This document shows positions 55,753-64,000 of a stretch of 64,000 nucleotides of DNA, in pieces (position 1 is the first letter of the stretch; each line of letters begins with the position of its first letter). The notes under the pieces are model-generated. The model worked only from the letters and a program-made list of their open reading frames with translations. It had not been told where the DNA came from and did not search any database. This stretch comes from Kitasatospora aureofaciens (GTDB lineage: Bacteria; Actinomycetota; Actinomycetes; Streptomycetales; Streptomycetaceae). The position numbers were made by a program, and so were the translations under genes. Location: contig JODU01000002.1 of assembly GCA_000720845.1 (NCBI GenBank), positions 404,681-468,680 on the forward strand. Reading direction: 5' to 3'.

Positions 55753-57663
55753 TCAGCGCAGGAACACGTTGTCCGCGTCCTCCCAGCCGGCCGGCTCCTC
55801 CAGCGGGGGCTGCGCGGTTTGGCGGTGCGAGCGCGCCGCGTACATCCCGTCGATCTCCAGCGCGTAGGTCCGTACGATCTCGTCGCGGCGGAGCTTCATC
55901 GACGGGGTGAGCAGTCCGCCCGCCACGTCGAAGGGGGCGGGCAGGACCCGGAAGACCCTGATGGACTCCGAGCGCGACACCGCGCTGTTGGCCGCCGCCA
56001 CGGCCCGCGCGATCTCCTCCCGCAGCGCGTTCTCCTCCCGTGCCTCCCGGGCCGGGGCGTCGCCCGGCAGGGCCAGGGATGCCCGCCAGTGCGTCAGGAA
56101 CTCCGGATCGAGCGTGATCAGCGCCCCGACGCAGGGCCGGTTGTCGCCGACCAGCACCGCCTGGTGGACCAGCGGGTGCATCCGCAGCCGCTGCTCCAGA
56201 GCCGCCGGGGCCACGCTCTTGCCGCCGCTGGTGATGATGACGTCCTTCTTGCGGCCGGTGATCGCCAGGTAGTTCTCGTCGTCCAGGTGCCCGAGGTCGC
56301 CGGTGGCCAGCCAGCCGCCGCGCAGCACCTCGCGGGTGGCGGCCTCGTCGCCGACGTACCCCTGGAACAGCGACGGCCCGCGCACCAGGATCTCCCCGTC
56401 GTCGGCCACCCGGATCTCCATGCCGGGCAGCGGCTGCCCGACGGTGCCCGACTTCTCCCGGCCCAAAGGCTGCATCGTCAGTCCGCCGCTGGTCTCCGTC
56501 AGACCGTAGCCGTCGTGCACGTAGACGCCGATGCCCTCGTAGAAGAGGGCAAGTTCGCGGCTGAGCGGCGAACCGCCGGACGTCGCCCGGTTCACCCGGC
56601 CGCCCAGCGCCGTGCGCAGCCGCCGGTACACCGTCCGCTCGTACAGGGCGTGCTGGAGGCGCAGGTCGAAGCCGGGCCCGGCGCCCCGGCCGAGGCGCCG
56701 GCGCTCCAGCGCGGCGGCGAAGTCGCGCGCCGTGTCCGCGGCCCGCTCGAACAGGGCACCGCGCCCCGCCTGCTGGGCCGTGCGCAGGAAGTTCTTGTAG
56801 ATCTTCTCCAGGACCGACGGGACGGCGTACAGATACGTCGGCCGGAAGGAACGCAGGGCGTTGGAGAGCGCCTCCGCGGTCATCACGGGCTCGTGCGCCA
56901 TCAGCAGCCCGCCCCGGACGCACAGGGTCTGGATCATCAGCCCGTACACGTGCGAGAAGGGGAGGTAGGCGAGGACCGCGCCCTGTTCTCCCGGCGGCGC
57001 CACCGTGTGGCCCCAGCCCGCGAGCAGCGTGTCGCACGGGGCGGCCAGACCGCGGTGGCTCAGCGCGCAGCCCAGGGCACGGCCGGAGGTGCCGGAGGTG
57101 TAGGCCACCACCGCGGTGGAGTCCGGCAGCACGATGCGGCGCATGGAGTCGACCGTGGCGAACGGGAGGAACGCGCCGCGCGCCACCAGTGCGTCCAGCG
57201 CGCCCGCGTCCACCTGCCAGACGTGCCGCAGCGCCGGCAGCGACGCGCACACCGAACCGACGGTCATCACGCTCTGCTCGTCCTCGACCAGCACACCCAC
57301 GCAGCCGGCGTCCCGCAGGATCCACTCGACCTGGTCGCGCGAGGAGGTCGGATAGATCGGCACGACCTCGGCGCCCACCGTCCACAGGGCGTAGCTGAAG
57401 ACCGTCCACTCGTACCGGGTGCGGGCCAGGACCGCCACCCGGTCGCCCGGCGAGATCCCGCTCGCGATCAGGCCCTTCGCCAGGTCGACCACCTCGTCGC
57501 GGAACTCCACGGCCGTCACCTCGTCCCAGACCGCCGAGCCGGGGCCGCGGCGCCTGGCGAGCATCGGCAGGGTCGGTGTGCGGGCGGCCGTCTCGAAGAG
57601 GCTGTCGGCCAGACCGCCGGTCAGCGGCGGGACGGTCCGGGGAGCGAGTGCGGTCTCGCGCAT
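55753..57663 (-). CDS. AMP-dependent synthetase (long-chain acyl-CoA ligase-like)
   Basis: A 636-residue ANL-superfamily protein like FadD15-type ligases. The P-loop reads AYTSGTSGRALGCALSH, where PKG is usual, so the conserved lysine there is missing. Later motifs are kept: GYGLTETSGG near 400, TGDLGHLDDENYLAITGRKKDVII near 460, and the C-terminal catalytic lysine in LTPSMKLRR. It may activate fatty acids as AMP esters with altered efficiency. AGGAG seven bases before ATG 57663 fixes the start. No partner genes are adjacent. Confidence 0.88.
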   Translation of the reverse strand: MRETALAPRTVPPLTGGLADSLFETAARTPTLPMLARRRGPGSAVWDEVTAVEFRDEVVDLAKGLIASGISPGDRVAVLARTRYEWTVFSYALWTVGAEVVPIYPTSSRDQVEWILRDAGCVGVLVEDEQSVMTVGSVCASLPALRHVWQVDAGALDALVARGAFLPFATVDSMRRIVLPDSTAVVAYTSGTSGRALGCALSHRGLAAPCDTLLAGWGHTVAPPGEQGAVLAYLPFSHVYGLMIQTLCVRGGLLMAHEPVMTAEALSNALRSFRPTYLYAVPSVLEKIYKNFLRTAQQAGRGALFERAADTARDFAAALERRRLGRGAGPGFDLRLQHALYERTVYRRLRTALGGRVNRATSGGSPLSRELALFYEGIGVYVHDGYGLTETSGGLTMQPLGREKSGTVGQPLPGMEIRVADDGEILVRGPSLFQGYVGDEAATREVLRGGWLATGDLGHLDDENYLAITGRKKDVIITSGGKSVAPAALEQRLRMHPLVHQAVLVGDNRPCVGALITLDPEFLTHWRASLALPGDAPAREAREENALREEIARAVAAANSAVSRSESIRVFRVLPAPFDVAGGLLTPSMKLRRDEIVRTYALEIDGMYAARSHRQTAQPPLEEPAGWEDADNVFLR

Positions 57664-57816
57664 GCGCCGGCTCCTGACGTGTACGGACGGTGACGCCGCC
57701 GACGAACACCGTGGTCGACGGTGCTCGGAGGCTAGCTCAGCCGCAGGCGGCGGGGGCCGGGAACGCAGAAGTGTTCCCACCCGGTGATCCGGCCGGATCG
57801 GGGGACCCGGGAGGAC

Positions 57817-58053
57817 ATGACGTACGTGAATCCCGACCCCGAACCCCGAATCAGCACCGGACTGGAGCCGGGCGGCGGCGTGCCGCCCGGGGAGACCCCG
57901 CCGGCGGAGAGCAGCATGCCCGAGGCAGGCCCCCAGGACCTGCTCAGCAATCCGGCCAAGGGCTGGAGCAAGGGGCCGATGGCCCTGATCCTCGCGGTCG
58001 TGCTGATCTTCGCGGTGGGCCTGCTGGGCTACGCCCTGGCCCTCATCTACTGA
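57817..58053 (+). CDS. DUF6480 small single-pass membrane protein
   Basis: A 78-residue protein. A family-typical N-terminus (NPDPEPRISTGLEPGGGVPP and GETPPAESS) is followed by one transmembrane helix at about 55-76 (MALILAVVLIFAVGLLGYAL). Proteins of this type are frequent in Streptomyces and have no known role. GGGAGG precedes the ATG at 57817. It is divergent from the ligase gene and ends 4 bp from the convergent YbdK-type gene. Confidence 0.82.
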   Translation: MTYVNPDPEPRISTGLEPGGGVPPGETPPAESSMPEAGPQDLLSNPAKGWSKGPMALILAVVLIFAVGLLGYALALIY

Positions 58054-58057
58054 TGCC

Positions 58058-59149
58058 TCACGCCGCCTGGGTGCGGCGCACGCACGCGGCGACGACCTGC
58101 CGCAGGCTGCCCGTGCGCTCCAGCAGCTCGCGCTGCACGCGGGCGCCGTTGCCGTGCCGCAGCAGCGCGTCCACACCCTCGCGCACCCGCTCCAGGTCGC
58201 CCGCAGCGGCGAGGGCCTCCTCGGCATGCTCCAGCAGGGCCCGCACGACCGTCTCGGCCGGCATCCGCCGCATCGTCGCCGGGTGCAGCAGCTCCTCCGT
58301 CAGCCCGGACCGGGCGGCCCGCCAGGCCGCGAGGCGGAGCAGGCTCACACTGTCCTCGGCCGGCCCCGCGCCCCGGCGCCACTCCTGGGCGGCCGTGTCG
58401 ACCAGCGCGCGGGCGAGCGCGGCCAGGACCACGGCCGTCGAGGCGTCCAGACAGACGTCCGCGACCCGGAACTCGACCGTCGGGTACCTGGGGGAGAGCC
58501 GTACGTCGAAGTAGACCATGCCGTCGTCGAGGATCGTCCCGGTGGCGAGCATGTCCGAGACCCGGCGGTGGTAGCCCTCCGCCGAGCCGAACAGCTCCGT
58601 GGGGCCGGCCGACGGCCAGCGCTGCCAGACCCGGCTGCGGTAGCTGCTGTAACAGGAGTCCCGGCCCTGCCAGAACGGGGAGTTCGCGCTCAGCGCCGCC
58701 AGCACCGGCAGCCAGGGCCGCACCCGGTCGATCACCGCGACGCCCTCCTCGTCGGAGTCGACCGAGACGTGCACGTGGCAGCCGAGGACCAGCTGCTCCT
58801 GGACCACGACGCCGTACTGCTCGGCCATCCACTCGTAGCGGCGGTTCACGCCGACGGAGGGTGCCACCGGCAGCGGTGAGGTGGCGAGCGCGGCCACGGC
58901 GCAGCCGATCCCACCGGCGTGCCGGCCGGCCTGCGCACGGCAGCGGACGATCTCCGCGTGCAGCCGCTCCATGTCCGCCTGCGGATGCGTGGCGAACTCG
59001 AGCATCTGCTCGTGCAACTCCTTCTCGAAGACCTCCTGCCTCACGTCGTGCTGCGAGGCCCGGGCGAGCACGGCGGCGGACAGCGCCCGCGGCTCACCGG
59101 TCGCGGGATCGACCAGGAGGAGCTCCTCCTCCACTCCGACGGTGCGCAC
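58058..59149 (-). CDS. YbdK-type carboxylate-amine ligase (glutamate-cysteine ligase 2 family)
   Basis: A 363-residue protein of the GCS2 family. The start TVGVEEELLLVDPATGEPR has the family glutamates for metal and ATP. The middle CHVHVSVDSDEEGVAV, FWQGRDSCYSSYRSRVWQRWP and VEFRVADVCLDAS motifs are typical. Members make gamma-glutamyl bonds, but in mycothiol-using actinomycetes the substrate is unclear. GTG 59149 has AAAGG nine bases upstream; the frame extends to 59212 without a better site. It follows the glgB remnant by 72 bp in the opposite order of transcription start, on the same strand. Confidence 0.88.
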   Translation of the reverse strand: MRTVGVEEELLLVDPATGEPRALSAAVLARASQHDVRQEVFEKELHEQMLEFATHPQADMERLHAEIVRCRAQAGRHAGGIGCAVAALATSPLPVAPSVGVNRRYEWMAEQYGVVVQEQLVLGCHVHVSVDSDEEGVAVIDRVRPWLPVLAALSANSPFWQGRDSCYSSYRSRVWQRWPSAGPTELFGSAEGYHRRVSDMLATGTILDDGMVYFDVRLSPRYPTVEFRVADVCLDASTAVVLAALARALVDTAAQEWRRGAGPAEDSVSLLRLAAWRAARSGLTEELLHPATMRRMPAETVVRALLEHAEEALAAAGDLERVREGVDALLRHGNGARVQRELLERTGSLRQVVAACVRRTQAA

Positions 59150-59221
59150 GTGGTGCCGCCTTTCTGTGGGCCGCTGCCACCGAACGACTGCCCCGGACAG
59201 CCGGTCGGACACCTGGCCGGC

Positions 59222-61307
59222 TCACAGGGCGTACGGCACCAGCCACACCGTCGCCAGCGGAGGCAGCGTGATCCGGATGCTCCCGTCCTCCGGCTTCACC
59301 GGGTCCGGGTTGGCCACGCCGCTGCCGCCGTAGGCCTCGGCGTCGGTGTTGAGCACCTCCTGCCAGGCGACGGCCTCGTCGCCGACGGCGAGCCCGTAGG
59401 CGTGCCGCACGACCGGCGAGAAGTTCGACACCGCCAGCAGCGGAGTGCCGTCCGCGCCGTACCGCAGGAACGCGAAGACGTTGTCCTCGGCCGCGTCCAC
59501 CGACACCCAGCGGAAGCCGGCCGGGTCGGTGTCGCGCTGCCACAGGGCGGGCGTGCGCGCGTAGCGGGTGTTGAGCTCGCGGACCAGGTCCTGGACACCG
59601 CGGTGGTCGGCCGCCGAGTGGTACCCCTCGTCGAGGAGCCACCACTCCGGCCCCTGCTTCTCCGACCACTCGGCGCCCTGCGCGAACTCCTGGCCCATGA
59701 ACAGCAGCTGCTTGCCGGGGTGGGCCCACATGAAGCCCAGGTAGGCACGCACGTTCGCGCGTCGCTGCCACCAGTCGCCGGGCATCTTCGACACCAGCGC
59801 CTGCTTGCCGTGCACCACCTCGTCGTGGGAGATCGGCAGCACGTAGTTCTCGCTGTACGCGTACACCATCGAGAACGTCATCTCGTGGTGGTGGTACTTG
59901 CGGTGCACCGGCTCGTGGGCGACGTACTCCAGAGAGTCGTGCATCCAGCCCATGTTCCACTTCAGGCCGAAGCCGAGCCCGCCGGTGTCGGTCGGCCGGG
60001 TCACCCCGCCCCACGCGGTCGACTCCTCGGCGATGGTGACCACGCCGGGGCAGCGCCGGTAGACGGTCGCGTTCATCTCCTGGAGGAAGGCCATGGCCGC
60101 CAGGTCCTCCCGGCCGCCGTACTGGTTGGGCTCCCACTGGCCGGAGTCGCGCGAGTAGTCCAGGTACAGCATCGAGGCCACCGCGTCCACGCGCAGCCCG
60201 TCGATGTGGAACTCCTCGCACCAGTACACGGCGTTGGCCACCAGGCGGCACCCAGTCCATGATCACGCCGATCCCGGCCCGGTGCAGCGCGTCGACCAGG
60301 TACCGGAAGTCGTCGGGGGAGCCCAGGCGCGCGGTCGGCGCGTAGAACCCGGTGACCTGGTAGCCCCAGGACGGCCCGTAGGGGTGTTCGGCGACCGGCA
60401 TCAGCTCGACGTGGGTGAAGCCCAGGTCCTTCACGTACGCGGGCAGCTCCTCGGCCAGCTCGCGGTAGGTCAGACCGGGCCGCCAGGACGCCAGGTGCAC
60501 CTCGTACACCGAGAACGGCGCCTCGTGCACGGGCCGGTCGGCACGGGTCCGCATCCACTGGGCGTCGCCCCACTGGTAGTGCGAGGCGGTCACCACGGAC
60601 GCGGTGTTCGGCGGCTCCTCGGCCGCGCGGGCCATCGGGTCGGCCTTGAGAAACCGGTGCCCGTAGCGGGAGTGGATCTGGAACTTGTACCGGGTGCCCT
60701 CCCCGACGCCCGGCAGGAACAGCTCCCACACCCCGGACGAGCCCAGCGAACGCATGGGGAAGGCCGTGCCGTCCCAGTGGGTGAAGTCGGTGGCGACCCG
60801 CACGCCCTGGGCGTTCGGCGCCCACACGGTGAACCGGGTGCCGGCGACCCCCTCGTGCGTCATCGGCTCCGCGCCGAGGGCCTGCCACAGCTGCTCGTGC
60901 CGTCCCTCGCCGATCAGGTGCAGGTCCAGCTCGCCGAGCGCGGGCAGGAAGCGGTACGGATCGTGCGTCTCCCGCGCTTCGCCGTCCTCGTACACCACCA
61001 CAAGGGTGTACGCCGGGATCTCGGCCAGCGGCAGCACGCCGGAGAACAGGCCGTCCTCCTCCGAGACGAGCGCGTGGCGCTCGCCGTCCACGACCACGCT
61101 CACCTCGCGGGCGAAGGGGCGCAGTGCCCGGAAGGCGACGCCGCCGGGCACCGGGTGGGCGCCCAGCAGGGCGTGCGGGTCGTGGTGGGCGCCCGCCAGC
61201 AGGCGCCCCCGGTCGTGGGGGTCCAGGGGCGGCGCGGTCGCGCACGCACCGGGTGCGTGCGCGGTGGGACCGGAGGGCTCGGGGATCGAGGTGTCGCGGA
61301 GGGCCAC
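59222..61307 (-). pseudogene. glgB: 1,4-alpha-glucan branching enzyme, broken by deletion and frameshift
   Basis: A GH13 branching enzyme in two frames. The 5' part (61307 to about 60246, 354 codons; GTG start with AGGAG) holds the N-terminal CBM48-like modules and the start of the barrel (FTVWAPNAQGVRVATDF, GYQVTGFYAPTARLG) up to IMDWVP. The 3' part (about 60244 to 59222, 340 codons) resumes at LVANAVYWCEEFHIDGLRVDAV with the nucleophile Asp, the acid Glu in TIAEESTAWGG and LPISHDEVVHG. About 45-50 residues normally between are missing and the frame changes by one. Without repair no full enzyme is made. It follows pep2 by 3 bp. Confidence 0.85.
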
Positions 61308-61310
61308 GGG

Positions 61311-62672
61311 TCAGTCTCCTCTCACGGCGAGTCGTTCGATCGCCGCCATGGGTACGGGAAGCCAGTCGGGGCGGTGCCGGGCCTCGTACAGCACCTCATA
61401 CACGGCGCGGTCCGTCTCGTAGGCGCGCAGCAGGCCGTGCTTCTTGCGGGGGTCCCATCCGGCGCGAGCGGCGTAGCCCGCGCAGAACGCCTCACGGCAG
61501 CGGCGCGCCCACTCCGGGCGCCACGGGCGGCGCTGCCGGGCGGCGTAGTCGAAGGAACGCAGCATGCCCGCGATGTCCCGCACGGGGGAGTGGGCGCTGC
61601 GCCGCTCGGCCAGCGGGCGGGAGGGTTCGCCCTCGAAGTCGATGACGAACCAGTCCCGGCCGGCCCGCAGCACCTGACCCAGGTGGAGGTCGCCGTGGAT
61701 GCGCTGGGCGGGCGGCCCCGAGTCGCAGGTCGACAGGGCCGCGAACGCCGTCCGCAGGCCCGGGACGAACGGCTGCAGCGCCGGTACGCAGTGTGCCGCC
61801 GCGGTCAGCCGCTCGGTCATCGCCGCCGCCGTACGGCCGTTCTCGCCGGGTGCGCCGACCGGGAAGGCGGAGGCCAGGGCGAGGTGCACGTCGCCCATCG
61901 CCTGCCCCAGCTCGTGGGCCTGCACGGTGAACTCGTCCCCGCCGGCGAGCGCGTTCAAGGAGAGGGTCCAGCCGTCGGAGGCGCCGTGCAGGAAGGGCTG
62001 GAGCACGCCCAGCGTCGCCTGGTACGGATAGGTCGTGCGCATCCACGCCACCGGCGCGGGCACCCGTCCGCAGCCCTGGCGGGCGAGCGCGTCGGGCACC
62101 TCCAGGTCCGGGTTGACGCCGGGCTGGACGCGCCGGAAGAGCTTCAGGATGAACTCGTCGCCGTAGACCAGCGAGGAGTTGGACTGCTCGGCGTCCAGCA
62201 GCCGCGGCGCGAGACCGCCGGGCACCGGCCGCGCGGGGTCGGCCTCGAAACGCAGGGGGCCGGCCTTGCCCGGGTGCCGGAGCCGTTCGAGGAGCAGCTG
62301 GGCGGTCCGGGGGTCGTGCAGCGCGTCGTAGACCGTCCGTCCCGCCAGCGGCCCGTCCTGCACCTGCCCGATGATGGCCCGGCCCAGCCGCGGGGACGGC
62401 TGCTCGCGCACGCCGAGCAGCAGCTGGTAGCAGTCCCCGGCCGGGGGAGTGCCGCCCGGGAAGGGCACGGAGCCCTGCCCGGTGTGCACCAGGAGGTGCA
62501 GACAGCCCGGGAACAGCTCGGTCATCGACAGCAGACCCAGCTCGGCCACGGGCCGGTCCTTGCCCGCGAACCAGCGCTGGCGCGGCAGCCACTGGCGCAG
62601 CAACTCGCCGAGCGACGCCATCGGCTCGGCGAGCTGCCCGCGTCTCGTGCGCAGGGGTGCGGTCTTCGGCAT
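61311..62672 (-). CDS. pep2: Maltokinase Pep2
   Basis: A 453-residue kinase of the Pep2/Mak family that phosphorylates maltose to maltose-1-phosphate with ATP. The kinase-like C-lobe has RIHGDLHLGQVL near 320-332 as the catalytic loop and VIDFEGEPSRPLAERR near 340-355. The N-terminal cap with LPRQRWFAGKD is typical. With TreS it forms the trehalose-to-glycogen route feeding GlgE. It lies 28 bp after treS and 3 bp before glgB, one operon. AAGGA about ten bases upstream supports the ATG. Confidence 0.92.
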   Translation of the reverse strand: MPKTAPLRTRRGQLAEPMASLGELLRQWLPRQRWFAGKDRPVAELGLLSMTELFPGCLHLLVHTGQGSVPFPGGTPPAGDCYQLLLGVREQPSPRLGRAIIGQVQDGPLAGRTVYDALHDPRTAQLLLERLRHPGKAGPLRFEADPARPVPGGLAPRLLDAEQSNSSLVYGDEFILKLFRRVQPGVNPDLEVPDALARQGCGRVPAPVAWMRTTYPYQATLGVLQPFLHGASDGWTLSLNALAGGDEFTVQAHELGQAMGDVHLALASAFPVGAPGENGRTAAAMTERLTAAAHCVPALQPFVPGLRTAFAALSTCDSGPPAQRIHGDLHLGQVLRAGRDWFVIDFEGEPSRPLAERRSAHSPVRDIAGMLRSFDYAARQRRPWRPEWARRCREAFCAGYAARAGWDPRKKHGLLRAYETDRAVYEVLYEARHRPDWLPVPMAAIERLAVRGD

Positions 62673-62700
62673 GGTGACGCGTCCTTTCCTCGGCCCACGC

Positions 62701-64000
<1,300 letters not shown>

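Overview
The window is chromosomal DNA of a Streptomyces. It is very GC-rich, uses GTG and TTG starts freely, and carries genus-typical families: a SsgA-like sporulation protein, a WhiB-like protein, PopR with ClpP3/ClpP4, two SigB/SigF-type sigma factors, and many RsbW/RsbT-type ATPases and SpoIIE-type phosphatases. From memory, the gene order matches S. coelicolor from about SCO7277 to SCO7334 (sigL, popR, clpP4, clpP3, RNase H, ssgC, a trxB-like gene, a wbl gene, sigM, glgBII). This is an inference that an alignment would settle. I saw no tRNA, rRNA, CRISPR array, insertion sequence or prophage.

Layout. 0-9.2 kb: PRC-barrel protein, ATPase and SigL-type sigma factor, popR convergent with clpP3-clpP4, two VOC proteins, RNase H, flavin monooxygenase, aldo/keto reductase. 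9.2-19.4 kb: DUF6328 membrane protein, SsgA-like protein, F420-type oxidoreductase, a membrane pseudokinase, a PLP dehydratase, AIM24 protein, a TerD-CAP fusion and a large LuxR-type ATPase regulator. 19.5-23.1 kb: an overlapping three-gene operon coding a receiver fused to a thioredoxin-reductase-like flavoprotein, a cNMP-domain histidine kinase and a UBP zinc finger. 23.3-33.4 kb: universal stress protein, DUF4032, MBL hydrolase, AlkB-like dioxygenase behind a LexA-like box, TetR with a KsdD-like flavoprotein, WhiB-like protein, LysG/LysE pair, MFS exporter and a cNMP-domain protein. 33.6-42.6 kb: Orn/Lys/Arg decarboxylase, ATPase and SigM-type sigma factor, DUF5133, DUF1206, FUSC transporter, NDH-2-like enzyme.

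42.8-55.6 kb is a dense signalling island. It encodes RsbR-, RsbS- and RsbT-like proteins, an RsbT/RsbX fusion, a GAF-PP2C phosphatase, a lone STAS protein, an ANTAR-GAF-PAS-PP2C phosphatase, a Nik1-like poly-HAMP hybrid kinase and two more HATPases. With the two sigma/anti-sigma pairs it looks like a stressosome and partner-switching hub. 55.7-64 kb has an acyl-CoA ligase-like protein, DUF6480, a YbdK-type ligase, and the glycogen/trehalose genes glgB, pep2 and treS (cut by the window edge).

Two genes are broken by deletion plus frameshift: the poly-HAMP kinase near 53837 and glgB near 60245. Either these are real lesions, or they are assembly or sequencing errors at repeats and GC-rich DNA. 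The most novel-looking units are the receiver/flavoprotein-kinase-zinc finger operon, the poly-HAMP plus stressosome island, the pseudokinase and the TerD-CAP fusion.
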